Source: Methanothermococcus okinawensis (GTDB lineage Archaea > AGJL01 > Methanococci > Methanococcales > Methanococcaceae). Taken from it: a stretch of 25,594 nucleotides of DNA. The notes below the pieces were generated by a model, which saw only the letters and a program-made list of their open reading frames with translations, was not told the DNA's origin and did no database searches. Below, piece by piece: positions 1-8,503 of the stretch (the stretch's first letter is position 1; every line of letters starts with the position of its first letter). The DNA lies in the NCBI GenBank assembly GCA_015661555.1, contig DQVW01000003.1:1-25594 (forward strand), in the 5' to 3' direction. The translations under genes and the position numbers were made by a program.

Positions 1-810
1 CCAGATGGGACCTTGGCCTTAAAGGGTGTAAATTTCAAGGCTAGAAGGGGCGAGATGGTAGCCCTCTTAGGTCCCAACGGTGCAGGGAAATCTACCCTAT
101 TTTTACACTTCAACGGGATCCTAAGACCCCATAAGGGGGAGATACTTATTAAGGGTAAGCCTATTAAGTACGACAGTAAATCCCTCCTGGAGGTTAGGAA
201 AACTGTAGGTATAGTTTTTCAAAATGCTGACGATCAACTGTTTGCCCCTACTGTAATGGAGGATGTGGCCTTTGGTCCCCTGAATCTGGGATGTAGTGAG
301 GAGGAGGTGAAAAAGAGGGTTAAAGAGGCTCTAAGGGCTGTGGGGATGGAGGGGTATGAGGATAAACCCCCTCACTACCTAAGTGGAGGGGAGAAGAAGA
401 GGATCGCCATAGCTGGGATACTGGCCATGAAACCTGAGATAATGGTACTTGATGAACCTACTGCAGGTTTAGATCCCCTAGGGGCCTCCAGGATTATGGA
501 GTTACTCTACAAGTTGAACAGGGAGGGAATGACTATAATAATCTCCACCCACGATGTGGACCTTGTACCTGTCTATGCAGACAGGGTTTACGTCATGGAT
601 AAGGGTAGGATCTTAACAGAGGGTACTCCAAGGGAGGTTTTTAGCAAGGTGGATCTTATAAGGGGAGCAAATTTAAGACTTCCCAGGGTGGCTCATCTCG
701 TTGAGATTCTGAACAAGAAGGACAAGATACCTATTAAGATGGGGTATACTATAGGGGAGGTAAGGGCCAATATACTGGAGTATCTGAGAAAGGAGTGTAA
801 TAAGACCTAA
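1..810 (+). CDS. cbiO: Cobalt/nickel ABC transporter ATP-binding protein CbiO (5' end outside window)
   Basis: ATPase of a CbiMNQO-type (ECF) importer that energises cobalt or nickel uptake at the membrane. The frame is open from base 1 and begins Pro-Asp-Gly-Thr-Leu-Ala-Leu, which matches the usual DGT-AL opening of this family, so the start lies upstream and only about 10-15 residues are missing. Numbered from the TTG at 13, the Walker A is GPNGAGKST (20-28), the Q-loop sits near 70, the signature is LSGGE (123-127), the Walker B is IMVLDE (143-148) and the switch histidine is H180. The membrane and substrate-binding subunits are not in the window and would be expected just upstream. The next gene is a CooC-like metal-insertion ATPase, which fits a nickel or cobalt role. 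Metal specificity cannot be read from the ATPase. Confidence 0.88.
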   Translation, partial: PDGTLALKGVNFKARRGEMVALLGPNGAGKSTLFLHFNGILRPHKGEILIKGKPIKYDSKSLLEVRKTVGIVFQNADDQLFAPTVMEDVAFGPLNLGCSEEEVKKRVKEALRAVGMEGYEDKPPHYLSGGEKKRIAIAGILAMKPEIMVLDEPTAGLDPLGASRIMELLYKLNREGMTIIISTHDVDLVPVYADRVYVMDKGRILTEGTPREVFSKVDLIRGANLRLPRVAHLVEILNKKDKIPIKMGYTIGEVRANILEYLRKECNKT

Positions 811-821
811 GTGGTGATAAA

Positions 822-1601
822 TTGAAGATCGCCGTTACTGGGAAGGGTGGTGTTGGTAAGACCTTTATAGCGTCTACACTGGCTAGGCTCTTTGAGAAGA
901 ACAACTACAAGGTTATAGCAGTGGATGCAGACCCAGATATGAACCTCTCCTGTGCCTTAGGGATAGAGGAGGAGATCACCCCTATCGCCAAGATGGAGGA
1001 TCTTATAGAGGAGCGTACAGGTGCAAAGGTTGGTGGCTATGGGGGAGTATTTAAGATAAACCCTAAAGTGGATGATATAGTAGATAGGTACTCCTATAGA
1101 GTTGGTAATATCTACCTTCTGGCCATGGGGACTGTTGAGCAGGGAGGGGAGGGATGTGTATGCCCCGCCTCAGTCCTCCTTAGACGACTTTTGAGACACC
1201 TTATACTGAAGAGGGATGAAGTTGTAATTATGGACATGGAGGCTGGCATTGAACATCTGGGAAGGAAAACCACTGAAAGTGTAGATGTGATGCTCGTTGT
1301 AGTGGAGCCCTCCAAGAAATCCATCTTAACTGCAAAGAGGATAAAGAAGTTAGCTAGGGATCTAGGCATTCCCAGGATTTACGCCGTTGTAAACAAGGTG
1401 AAGGAGGACCTGGACAGGGAAAAATTCAGGGAGGTCTTTGAGAAGGAGGTGGGTATCCCTATACTTAAGTTCCTGCCCTACAGTGAGGATGTGGTGCACA
1501 TGGATATGGATGGAAAACCCCTAGATCTAGATACCCCCATTGGGAGGGAGATGGAGGATCTATTTAGGAAGATAGTGGAGGTTGTCCATGGGAAGAGGTA
1601 G
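822..1601 (+). CDS. cooC: CooC-like nickel-insertion ATPase (MinD/ParA family)
   Basis: Predicted cytoplasmic P-loop ATPase of the CooC group, which helps load nickel into carbon monoxide dehydrogenase. The deviant Walker A is GKGGVGKT (7-14), the switch region is VDADPD (34-39), and a CVC motif (C112, C114) is present. From family knowledge, such a CXC pair binds nickel at the CooC dimer interface. DMEAGIEH (138-145) is also typical. The TTG start is chosen because GGTGAT (813-818) stands three bases before it; this is the commonest start arrangement in the window. The gene lies 11 bases after the cbiO stop and its 3' end nearly touches pssA, so the three genes probably share a transcript. 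Other MinD-like maturases (for example for iron-sulfur proteins) are the alternative, but the CXC favours CooC. Confidence 0.82.
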   Translation: MKIAVTGKGGVGKTFIASTLARLFEKNNYKVIAVDADPDMNLSCALGIEEEITPIAKMEDLIEERTGAKVGGYGGVFKINPKVDDIVDRYSYRVGNIYLLAMGTVEQGGEGCVCPASVLLRRLLRHLILKRDEVVIMDMEAGIEHLGRKTTESVDVMLVVVEPSKKSILTAKRIKKLARDLGIPRIYAVVNKVKEDLDREKFREVFEKEVGIPILKFLPYSEDVVHMDMDGKPLDLDTPIGREMEDLFRKIVEVVHGKR

Positions 1602-1605
1602 GATT

Positions 1606-2253
1606 GTGAAGATATGGGAGATAATTACCATCTCAGACTATCTAACCCTGGTGAATATAGTACTTGGGATGTTGGCGTTGATACTCCAGGACTTTAGATG
1701 TGTATATCTTGCTGTAGTCTTCGATGGCCTCGATGGGTATATAGCCAGGAGGACCAATACAGTGACGGAGTTTGGAGCCCAGTTAGACAGTATATGTGAT
1801 ATTGTCAGTTTTGGGGTGGCACCTGCCTATCTCCTCTACCACTACTTTGGAGGTACTTGGAGTCTGATAGCCTCTATTATCTACCTACTCTCTGGAGCCC
1901 TGAGGTTGGCTAGATTTAATGTTTTGAATGTGAGAGATTTCATAGGGTTGCCTATACCTGCTGGAGCTCTCCTCCTCTCAACATCCTGTGAGATGTTTTT
2001 AAAGTTAGACCTGCCTCGGGGGGATATGATTATCTCCATCTTGGGGGTACTCACAGGGTTTCTAATGATAAGTGAAATAGTGTATCCCAAGTATCTAGGA
2101 AGGTGGCCTCTAATACCCTTTGGGGTCTCCCTGGCACTCTCCCTCTTTAACATTCCTGAGGGCCTATTCCTCTGTGCCCTGGGATATACACTCTACGGGT
2201 TGTTTAGGGGGATACTCCATGCTTTCCCTCTACGCCAAAAAGGTTCTAAATGA
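1606..2253 (+). CDS. pssA: CDP-diacylglycerol/archaeol-serine O-phosphatidyltransferase (archaetidylserine synthase)
   Basis: Integral membrane enzyme that transfers an activated archaetidyl group from its CDP carrier to serine, giving archaetidylserine. The CDP-alcohol phosphotransferase motif is complete: D40-x2-D43-G-x2-A-R-x8-G-x3-D61-x3-D65. The protein is largely hydrophobic with several membrane segments, and its 215 residues suit PssA. I placed the start at GTG 1606, where GGTAGG plus three bases precedes it; a longer reading from TTG 1582 or ATG 1588 would run further into the end of the cooC gene and lacks this site. Its 3' end overlaps nadC by 35 bases. Serine rather than inositol or glycerol phosphate is inferred from the overall resemblance to the PssA subfamily and is less certain than the family. 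Confidence 0.83.
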   Translation: MKIWEIITISDYLTLVNIVLGMLALILQDFRCVYLAVVFDGLDGYIARRTNTVTEFGAQLDSICDIVSFGVAPAYLLYHYFGGTWSLIASIIYLLSGALRLARFNVLNVRDFIGLPIPAGALLLSTSCEMFLKLDLPRGDMIISILGVLTGFLMISEIVYPKYLGRWPLIPFGVSLALSLFNIPEGLFLCALGYTLYGLFRGILHAFPLRQKGSK

Positions 2254-3070
2254 ATCCCTTGTAAAGGATGTGGGCTATGGAGACATCACCACGGAGTTAA
2301 TAATACCAGAGCATCACAGGTCAAGGGGGGAGATAGTTGTTAAGGAGGATGCTGTAGTATGTGGTGTGAACTTCATCCTAGATTTTCTCAGGGATTACAA
2401 CCTAAGGTGTAATCTCCTCGTAGATGAGGGGGAATTTTTAGAGGGGGACAACAGGATCATGGAGATAGAGGGTAATACCAGGAGGATACTAACCCTTGAG
2501 AGAACTGTTCTCAACTTTTTGATGCACCTCTCAGGTGTAGCCACTAAGACCTATAGGGTTGTGAGGAAGGTAAGGGAAATTAATAAAAGAGTTAGAGTGG
2601 CCTGTACTAGAAAGACACTACCCCTTCTCTCACCCCTTGAGAAGTACGCCGTAGTTGTAGGGGGAGGGGACAGTCACAGGTTCAGGTTGGACGACATGGT
2701 TATGATAAAGGATAACCATATAGAGGTCCTTGGAGTGGAGGAGTGTTTCAAAAGGGTAAAGAGGGTAAGCTTTACAAAGAAGGTGGAGGTAGAGGTGGAC
2801 AGTATAGAGCTGTTAGAGAGGGTACTTCCCTATAAACCTGATATAGTACTCCTGGACAACTTTAAGCCTAGGGAGGTGGAGGAGGCCCTAGAGGTGATAG
2901 AGGCCTTCAGGGATAAGATGGGATATAGGCCCTTAGTTGAGGTCAGCGGGGGTATAAGGGAGGATAACGTCTTGGAATATGCCAGATATGATATAGATAT
3001 AATATCCATGGGATGCCTAATACACTCTGCTCCAGCGGTGGATATAAGTCTTAATATTCTAAAACCATGA
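2219..3070 (+). CDS. nadC: Nicotinate-nucleotide pyrophosphorylase (quinolinate phosphoribosyltransferase)
   Basis: Converts quinolinate and PRPP to nicotinate mononucleotide in de novo NAD synthesis. Visible family blocks are GDITT (21-25), RKT (131-133), LEKYAVVVGGGDSHR (140-154) and IKDNH (163-167), followed by the EVE(V) strand and the VLLDNF and ISMGCL barrel strands. The length, 283 residues, is normal. An upstream in-frame start at 2120 would add 33 residues that lie over pssA and do not resemble the family. I prefer ATG 2219, where the standard N-terminus (LYAKKVLNESLVKDVG) begins, with GGGGAT upstream. The ATG lies inside the last codons of pssA. Its stop shares the ATGA overlap with the next gene, which suggests translational coupling. 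Confidence 0.92.
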   Translation: MLSLYAKKVLNESLVKDVGYGDITTELIIPEHHRSRGEIVVKEDAVVCGVNFILDFLRDYNLRCNLLVDEGEFLEGDNRIMEIEGNTRRILTLERTVLNFLMHLSGVATKTYRVVRKVREINKRVRVACTRKTLPLLSPLEKYAVVVGGGDSHRFRLDDMVMIKDNHIEVLGVEECFKRVKRVSFTKKVEVEVDSIELLERVLPYKPDIVLLDNFKPREVEEALEVIEAFRDKMGYRPLVEVSGGIREDNVLEYARYDIDIISMGCLIHSAPAVDISLNILKP

Positions 3071-3765
3071 AGGAGATAAGGAGATTTTACGACAACTACT
3101 CCCCTGAGACACTTCCAGGGTATATTAAAACACTTATGGATTTGGAGGAGAAGTTGGTAGTTGATATTGTGGAGAATTTAGAGGAGTACAGGGATGTTAA
3201 AAGAAGGGGAGGGAGAGTGTTGGACTGTGGCTGTGGATCTGGGTCCTATTACTCTCTAACTAGGGAGTTAGATGCCCTCTACCTAGACCTCTCTTACTAT
3301 CAACTTAAGAGACTTGGGAGGAGGTATAGACTCTGGAGTAAGAGGATCTGTGGAGATATACTGAATCTTCCCTTTAAAGACGACACCTTTGACCTTATCC
3401 TCTGTATCAACGTACTGGAACATGTAGGGGATATCCCTAGGGCTTTAGGGGAACTTCACAGGGTGTTAAAGAAGAAGGGTGTCCTTGTAGTTGTGGTAGT
3501 TAACAGGGAGAGTGTAGTGAAGGAGGAGGTTTTTAACGACTTCAAAATATACCATAGGGCTCTCTCCCTTGAGGATTTTAAGATGGAGGGTTTTAAAATA
3601 GAGAGGTATGTCTCCTTTTACTTCCTGCCCTCTATCTTCAAGTTACTTCCAGTGTCACTTCTGAAATACTTTATAGGGAGGATTTATTTAAAGTTGGAAT
3701 ATTGGTTGAGAGATCTCCTTGGAGGCAGAGGTCAATTCCTCTGTGTAGTCTTAAGGAAAATTTAA
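3067..3765 (+). CDS. Class I SAM-dependent methyltransferase, substrate unknown
   Basis: A Rossmann-fold methyltransferase of 232 residues. Motif I is VLDCGCGSGSYY (51-62), the acidic end of strand 2 is at D74, motif II is GDILNLPF (96-103), and FDLILCINVLEH (108-119) is the usual type-11 signature. The last 60 residues are rich in aromatic and aliphatic residues around PSIFKLLPVSLLKYFIG, suggesting membrane contact or a lipid or quinone-like substrate; this is inference only. The gene starts on the ATGA that also contains the nadC stop, so it belongs to the same transcript as nadC and pssA. Nothing in the sequence identifies the substrate. Confidence 0.72.
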   Translation: MKEIRRFYDNYSPETLPGYIKTLMDLEEKLVVDIVENLEEYRDVKRRGGRVLDCGCGSGSYYSLTRELDALYLDLSYYQLKRLGRRYRLWSKRICGDILNLPFKDDTFDLILCINVLEHVGDIPRALGELHRVLKKKGVLVVVVVNRESVVKEEVFNDFKIYHRALSLEDFKMEGFKIERYVSFYFLPSIFKLLPVSLLKYFIGRIYLKLEYWLRDLLGGRGQFLCVVLRKI

Positions 3766-3779
3766 TCCCCCTTAATAAG

Positions 3780-3791
3780 CTATTTATAAGT
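3780..3791 (+). promoter_or_regulatory. Probable TATA box for ilvB-ilvN
   Basis: The 80-base gap between the methyltransferase stop (3765) and the ilvB start (3846) contains ctatttataagt, a good archaeal TATA element. Initiation about 25 bases downstream would leave a leader of roughly 30 bases ending in the GGTGAT site at 3837-3842. This is a pattern-based call without a mapped transcript start. Confidence 0.55.
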
Positions 3792-3845
3792 TATTTAACA
3801 ACTCTTCTTTTCAATTCAATCTTCTTAAGTAATGACGGTGATGTC

Positions 3846-5696
3846 ATGAAAGGAGCGGAGGCCTTTATAAAGGCGCTGGAGTATGAAGGTGTAAGGGTTA
3901 TATTTGGATATCCAGGTGGAGCGCTACTACCCTTCTACGATGCACTTTACGACAGTGACCTTATACATATACTTACAAGGCATGAGCAGGGGGCAGCCCA
4001 TGCAGCAGATGGATACGCCAGGGCCAGTGGAAAGGTAGGTGTATGTGTTGGAACCTCAGGTCCAGGAGCTACAAACCTGGTAACTGGTGTGGCCACCGCC
4101 TATGCAGACTCCTCCCCTGTAATTGCAATTACTGGTCAGGTACCTACGAGATTGATAGGAAATGACGCCTTTCAGGAGATAGACGCCCTAGGTATATTTA
4201 TGCCTATAGTAAAGCACAACTTCCAGATAAGGAGAAGTAAGGATATACCTGCAACAGTTAGGGCTGCCTTTGAGATAGCAAAAACTGGGAGACCTGGACC
4301 TGTCCATATAGACCTACCAAAGGATGTCCAGGAGGAGGAGTTTGACATAGAGAGTAATCCAATACCTGCAAAGGTGGATCTCCCTGGATACAAACCTACC
4401 CTCAAGGGACATCCTAGGCAGGTTAAAATGGCTGCAAAGGCCATCATGGCTGCGGAGAGACCTGTAATTATAGCTGGTGGTGGGGTAAATATCTCCAATG
4501 CTACTGAGGAACTTTTAAAACTTGCAGAGTTATGTGGTATTCCCGTATGTACAACCTTGATGGGAAAGGGTAGCTTCCCTGAGGACCATCCACTATCCCT
4601 TGGAATGGTTGGTATGCATGGGACGAAACCTGCAAATTACGCGGTGTCAGAGTGTGATCTACTAATTGCCATAGGTTGTAGGTTTTCAGATAGGATAACA
4701 GGGGATGTTAGTAGTTTTGCACCTTATGCAAAGGTTATACACATAGATATAGATCCTGCAGAGATAGGGAAAAATGTAGATGTGGATATACCTATAGTGG
4801 GGGATGCAAAACTTGTATTAAGGGATATAATAGCCTGCCTCCTTAAGATCTGTGGGACAGAGGGAAAGGGTCTGAATAACCAGAATAGAGAGGAGTGGTT
4901 AAGGTATCTAGAGTCCCTGAAGAGATCCAACATTCCAAAGATGGATTACGAGGATATTCCAATAAAACCCCAGAGAATTGTAAAGGAACTTATGGATGTT
5001 ATCCAGGAGCTGAAGTTAAAGGATAAAATTATTGTAACGACAGATGTGGGACAGAATCAGATGTGGATGGCCCACTACTTCAAGGTACATCTACCTAGGA
5101 CCTTTATATCCTCTGGGGGTCTAGGTACTATGGGTTTTGGATTACCTGCTGCCATAGGGGCCAAGATAGCCAGGCCAGAGTCCAAGGTTGTATGTGTCAC
5201 TGGAGATGGAGGATTTATGATGAATATCCAGGAGTTAGCTACCATTGCTGACTACGAAATACCTGTTGTAATATGTATATTTGACAACAGGACTCTAGGT
5301 ATGGTGTATCAGTGGCAGAATCTCTTCTACGGTGGAAGGCAGTGTAACGTCACCTTTGGAGAAAGTCCAGACTTTGTAAAGGTTGCAAAGGGTTTCGGTA
5401 TAGAGGCCCAGAGGGTAACAGATCCCAAGGATATAAAGGAGGTGCTCAGGGAGGCACTACTCAGTGACGAACCCTACCTTATAGACTTTGTCATAGATCC
5501 CTCTGAGGGATTACCTATGGTACCTCCAGGTGGGAAGTTGAAGAATATTATAGAACCTGTTAGGGTCCCTCCCAGGGAGAGGATCCCCTCTTTCCAGGAG
5601 ATAAAGAGGAAGTTGTTAGGGGAGGCTAGAGAGAAGGGACTTTCTAAGGATGGACCTCAGGAGATGGGAACCCCTGTGGAGAGGGAGACCTATTAA
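3846..5696 (+). CDS. ilvB: Acetohydroxyacid (acetolactate) synthase large subunit
   Basis: Thiamine-diphosphate enzyme that condenses two pyruvates, or pyruvate and 2-oxobutyrate, in valine, leucine and isoleucine synthesis. The catalytic glutamate is E47 in RHEQGAAHAADGYAR, and the cofactor motif runs from GDGG (453-456) to the asparagine of FDNRT (N481). The family C-terminal block LPMVPPGGKLKNIIEP is present, followed by a charged tail of about 50 residues. The start is ATG 3846, with GGTGAT then three bases before it; a longer open frame back to 3702 runs over the methyltransferase gene and is not family sequence. The regulatory subunit gene follows 12 bases later. The 616 residues are slightly longer than the large subunits I recall from related methanogens, because of the tail. 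Confidence 0.95.
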   Translation: MKGAEAFIKALEYEGVRVIFGYPGGALLPFYDALYDSDLIHILTRHEQGAAHAADGYARASGKVGVCVGTSGPGATNLVTGVATAYADSSPVIAITGQVPTRLIGNDAFQEIDALGIFMPIVKHNFQIRRSKDIPATVRAAFEIAKTGRPGPVHIDLPKDVQEEEFDIESNPIPAKVDLPGYKPTLKGHPRQVKMAAKAIMAAERPVIIAGGGVNISNATEELLKLAELCGIPVCTTLMGKGSFPEDHPLSLGMVGMHGTKPANYAVSECDLLIAIGCRFSDRITGDVSSFAPYAKVIHIDIDPAEIGKNVDVDIPIVGDAKLVLRDIIACLLKICGTEGKGLNNQNREEWLRYLESLKRSNIPKMDYEDIPIKPQRIVKELMDVIQELKLKDKIIVTTDVGQNQMWMAHYFKVHLPRTFISSGGLGTMGFGLPAAIGAKIARPESKVVCVTGDGGFMMNIQELATIADYEIPVVICIFDNRTLGMVYQWQNLFYGGRQCNVTFGESPDFVKVAKGFGIEAQRVTDPKDIKEVLREALLSDEPYLIDFVIDPSEGLPMVPPGGKLKNIIEPVRVPPRERIPSFQEIKRKLLGEAREKGLSKDGPQEMGTPVERETY

Positions 5697-5708
5697 AAAG
5701 GTGATCCT

Positions 5709-6239
5709 ATGGGAAAACATGGGAAAAAGCAGGAGACCTCTACTCACATTATCTCTGCACTTGTGCTGAATAACCCAGGGGTACTCCAGAGGATAGCAGG
5801 TCTCTTCAGTAGAAGGGGGTATAACATATCCTCCATAACAGTAGGTACTACTGAGACCCCCAACATGGCTAGGATGACTATAGTGGTTAAGGGGGATGAC
5901 AAGATACTGGAGCAGGTTGTAAAGCAACTTAACAAACTTATTGAGGTTATAAAGGTAAGTGACTTGGATGTAAATAAGTGTGTAAAGAGGGAGCTATGTC
6001 TTGTGAAGATCCATACACCAGATGAAAGTAGTAAGTCCCAGGTAATCCAATATACCAACGTATTCAGAGGTAAGATAGTAGATATAAGTCATGAGTCCTT
6101 AACTGTGGAGATAACTGGGAGTAGTGACAAGATAGATGCCTTTATTGACCTGGTGAGAACCTTTGGGATTAAGGAGATGGCACGTACTGGATTAACTGCA
6201 CTTATGAGAGGACCTAAGGTGTTAAAATCAAAAAAATAA
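5709..6239 (+). CDS. ilvN: Acetohydroxyacid synthase small (regulatory) subunit
   Basis: Regulatory subunit that binds the large subunit and normally confers valine feedback inhibition. The N-terminal ACT domain spans about residues 12-90, with the characteristic NNPGVLQRIAGLFSRRGYNI (21-40) and the strand MARMTIVV. The second domain ends in the family sequence GIKEMARTGLTALMRG. Length (176 residues) is typical. GGTGAT followed by three bases precedes the ATG. A short lysine-rich stretch (GKHGKKQ) comes before the ACT domain. It is cotranscribed with ilvB. Confidence 0.94.
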   Translation: MGKHGKKQETSTHIISALVLNNPGVLQRIAGLFSRRGYNISSITVGTTETPNMARMTIVVKGDDKILEQVVKQLNKLIEVIKVSDLDVNKCVKRELCLVKIHTPDESSKSQVIQYTNVFRGKIVDISHESLTVEITGSSDKIDAFIDLVRTFGIKEMARTGLTALMRGPKVLKSKK

Positions 6240-6262
6240 TAATTTTAAATAAAGGTGGGAGA

Positions 6263-7798
6263 GTGAGGTTTGACCTCAGGGGGAAGGTAGTATTCAGTAA
6301 GGAGTTGGACAGTGAGATAATAAGGGATATAGAGGAGGTTCTCAGGGACAGTAGGGAGATATTTCTAAAGGGTGTTCCTAAGGGAAAGGAGGAGGAGGCC
6401 TCCAGGATAGTGGATTACACCTTTCAAGGTAGGGAGCTTCTACTTCACATAGTGTCAGGTAGATATACCAGGGCACATGAGGCCCTTATAAGGTTGAAGA
6501 AACCTATCATGGAGAAGATTGGAAGGAAACACAAGGTAGGTATTAGGGGAATCCTCATAGAGAACTACGAGATCTCCATACCTGTGAGGGGAAAGGTAGG
6601 GGACCTAAAGGTACCTGAATGTCAGGAGGTAATCTTTGAAGATGACATGTTGAAACTTGTATTCAGGGACATAGGGGAGAGGGAACTTAAGAGGAATATT
6701 ATAGACAGGGCTATAAAGATTGTGAGGGATTATCTGGAGTCTCAGGAGGATCTAACTCGTCGTGTATGTGCCATAGAACCTGGTACCGTAGTGAGGGAGT
6801 ATAGGGCTAAGAGGTCCATAACCTTCAGGGAGGATCCTACAGATGTTGCAGAGAGGCTGGGATGGGTGAAGAGGTTTCCAGGTAAGGGGCAGTGGTTCTA
6901 TACACCCCCAATGGCAAGACTATTCAGGGTATTTGAGGAACTTATAATGGAGGAGTGCGTCTATAAACTTGGATTCCAGGAGTGTCTCTTCCCCAAGTTG
7001 ATACCCCTGGAGATCATGTACAAGATGAGATACCTCGAGGGGCTTCCAGAGGGGATGTACTACGTCTCCCCTCCAAAGAGAGACCCTGAGATGTTCAGGG
7101 AGTTTGTCGCCGAGATGATGGTAAAGAAGGAGATACCTGTTAAGAAGTTGAGGGGGTTACTTAGAGATCCTAGTTATGTACTGTCCCCTGCCCAGTGCGA
7201 GCCCTTCTATCAGTTCTTTGAACATATGTTGGTAGATGTGGATAAACCTGTGAAGTTTGTGGATAGAAGTGGTTGGACATATAGATGGGAGGGAGGTGGA
7301 GCTAGAGGACTTGACAGGGTTAACGAATTCCTAAGGATTGAATGTGTAATGTTAGGTAGCCCAGAGTTTGTTGAAAAGGTTAGGGACGAGACCCTGAGAT
7401 GCGCCGAGAGACTAGCTGAAAAACTTGACCTGGAGTACTGGACCGAGGTTGGAGATGACCCCTTCTACCTGGAGGGGAGGAAAAAGGAGGATAGGGATAT
7501 AGAGTTTCCTGAAGTACCTAAGTACGAGATGAGGTTGTGGCTACCCTATGAGAAGGAGGAGAGGAAGGGAGTTGCAGTAACCTCTGCAAATGTCCATGGA
7601 ACCCACTTTGTAGAGGGCTTTAACATTAGAGATTACAGGGGGAGAAAGGTATGGACTGGATGTACAGGTTATGGAATAACCAGGTGGGTTGTGGGGTTCC
7701 TTGCCCAGTACGGCTTTAACTACGACGACTGGCCAGAGATTGTCCAGAAGAAGTATGGAAAGATGCCTGAGATCCCAAAGGTGATCAACTGGCCATAA
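6263..7798 (+). CDS. serS: Seryl-tRNA synthetase, methanogen type
   Basis: Charges tRNA-Ser with serine. This is the rare zinc-dependent class II SerRS found in methanogens, not the common form: there is no N-terminal coiled-coil arm, and the first about 165 residues form the distinct tRNA-binding domain. Candidate zinc ligands, by analogy with the structurally studied methanogen enzyme, are C312 (SPAQCEPF), E360 (LRIEC) and C467 (TGCTGYG). The class II motif 3 region reads TGYGITRW. At 511 residues the length fits. GTG 6263 is preceded by GGTGGG and three bases. It begins 23 bases after ilvN and may be read through from that operon. Confidence 0.93.
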   Translation: MRFDLRGKVVFSKELDSEIIRDIEEVLRDSREIFLKGVPKGKEEEASRIVDYTFQGRELLLHIVSGRYTRAHEALIRLKKPIMEKIGRKHKVGIRGILIENYEISIPVRGKVGDLKVPECQEVIFEDDMLKLVFRDIGERELKRNIIDRAIKIVRDYLESQEDLTRRVCAIEPGTVVREYRAKRSITFREDPTDVAERLGWVKRFPGKGQWFYTPPMARLFRVFEELIMEECVYKLGFQECLFPKLIPLEIMYKMRYLEGLPEGMYYVSPPKRDPEMFREFVAEMMVKKEIPVKKLRGLLRDPSYVLSPAQCEPFYQFFEHMLVDVDKPVKFVDRSGWTYRWEGGGARGLDRVNEFLRIECVMLGSPEFVEKVRDETLRCAERLAEKLDLEYWTEVGDDPFYLEGRKKEDRDIEFPEVPKYEMRLWLPYEKEERKGVAVTSANVHGTHFVEGFNIRDYRGRKVWTGCTGYGITRWVVGFLAQYGFNYDDWPEIVQKKYGKMPEIPKVINWP

Positions 7799-7810
7799 AG
7801 GTGAGTCCCC

Positions 7811-8326
7811 TTGAAGATCTACATCTACCATAAGAATCAGTGTGATCCAAAGAGATGTACTGCCCTTAAGATGGGAAAGTTAAATATGGCAAAGATTATA
7901 AAGGACTACCGTAAGATACCTAGGAGGGCCCTGCTGCTAAACCCCTTCTCCAAAATTCCAGTATCTGTAGAGGATAGGGAGATTATTGAAAGGTATGGAA
8001 TATTGGCCCTTGACTGCTCCTGGCAACATGCCAGGGAGGTTTTTAAAAGGGTGAGGTTTAAAAACCACAGGCGTCTCCCCTTCCTCATAGCTGCCAACCC
8101 TGTAAACTATGGAAAGCCCTACAAACTTTCCACCTTGGAGGCGTGTATTGCAACCCTCTATATCGCAAATTATAAGAACGAGGCTCTATCTCTACTAAGT
8201 GGTTTTAAATGGGCAAAGACATTTATAGATCTAAATAGGGATCTACTTGAGAGTTATGCAGGGAAGGGGCGTGAGGAGATTGAAAAGATAGAGAAAGAAG
8301 TACTAGATAGAATAAGTAAAAGGTGA
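7811..8326 (+). CDS. tsr3: rRNA aminocarboxypropyltransferase Tsr3 (DUF367)
   Basis: Transfers the 3-amino-3-carboxypropyl group of SAM to a hypermodified uridine near the decoding site of small-subunit rRNA. Family features are the N-terminal HKNQCDPKRCTALKMGKL (7-24), the DCSW (68-71) and LPFLIAANPVNYGKPYKLST (89-108) blocks, then LEACIATLYI. The 171-residue length is typical for archaea. TTG 7811 follows GGTGAG with a five-base gap. Its last codons carry the ribosome binding site of the eL40 gene, so a ribosome modifier and a ribosomal protein are coupled in translation. Confidence 0.9.
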   Translation: MKIYIYHKNQCDPKRCTALKMGKLNMAKIIKDYRKIPRRALLLNPFSKIPVSVEDREIIERYGILALDCSWQHAREVFKRVRFKNHRRLPFLIAANPVNYGKPYKLSTLEACIATLYIANYKNEALSLLSGFKWAKTFIDLNRDLLESYAGKGREEIEKIEKEVLDRISKR

Positions 8327-8330
8327 TAAT

Positions 8331-8474
8331 ATGGCATTTGAGGAGGCTATGAACAGGTTGTTTAAAAAGAAGATCTGCCTAAGGTGTAATGCAAGGAATC
8401 CCTGGAGAGCTGAGAAGTGTAGGAAGTGTGGATATTCAAAGTTAAGACCTAAGGCCAAGGAACCTAGAGGATAA
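8331..8474 (+). CDS. rpl40e: Ribosomal protein eL40 (L40e), 47 residues
   Basis: Small basic zinc-ribbon protein of the large ribosomal subunit. The reading MAFEEAMNRLFKKKI is followed by C-LR-C and, after eleven residues, C-RK-C, giving the four zinc ligands. The typical body is CNARNPWRAEKCRKCGYS and the tail ends KEPRG. GGTGAT (8322-8327) followed by three bases precedes ATG 8331 and overlaps the tsr3 stop. The gene is too short for most ORF screens and easy to miss. A nine-T tract follows shortly after the stop. Confidence 0.93.
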   Translation: MAFEEAMNRLFKKKICLRCNARNPWRAEKCRKCGYSKLRPKAKEPRG

Positions 8475-8484
8475 ACTACTACTA

Positions 8485-8493
8485 TTTTTTTTT
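8485..8493 (+). terminator. Uridine-tract terminator after eL40
   Basis: Nine consecutive T on the coding strand lie 11 bases after the eL40 stop and just before the galU ribosome binding site (GGTGGG, 8495-8500). Archaeal intrinsic and aCPSF1-assisted termination both rely on such tracts. Because it sits only 11 bases before the galU start, it could act partially, leaving some read-through into galU. Confidence 0.55.
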
Positions 8494-8503
8494 AGGTGGG
8501 TAG

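Noticed and set aside
2120..2218. N-terminal extension of nadC
   Set aside because: The 33 extra codons lie over pssA in another frame and are unlike the family, which begins at LYAKKVL.
3702..3845. N-terminal extension of ilvB
   Set aside because: Crosses the methyltransferase end and the TATA box; GGTGAT plus three bases marks ATG 3846.
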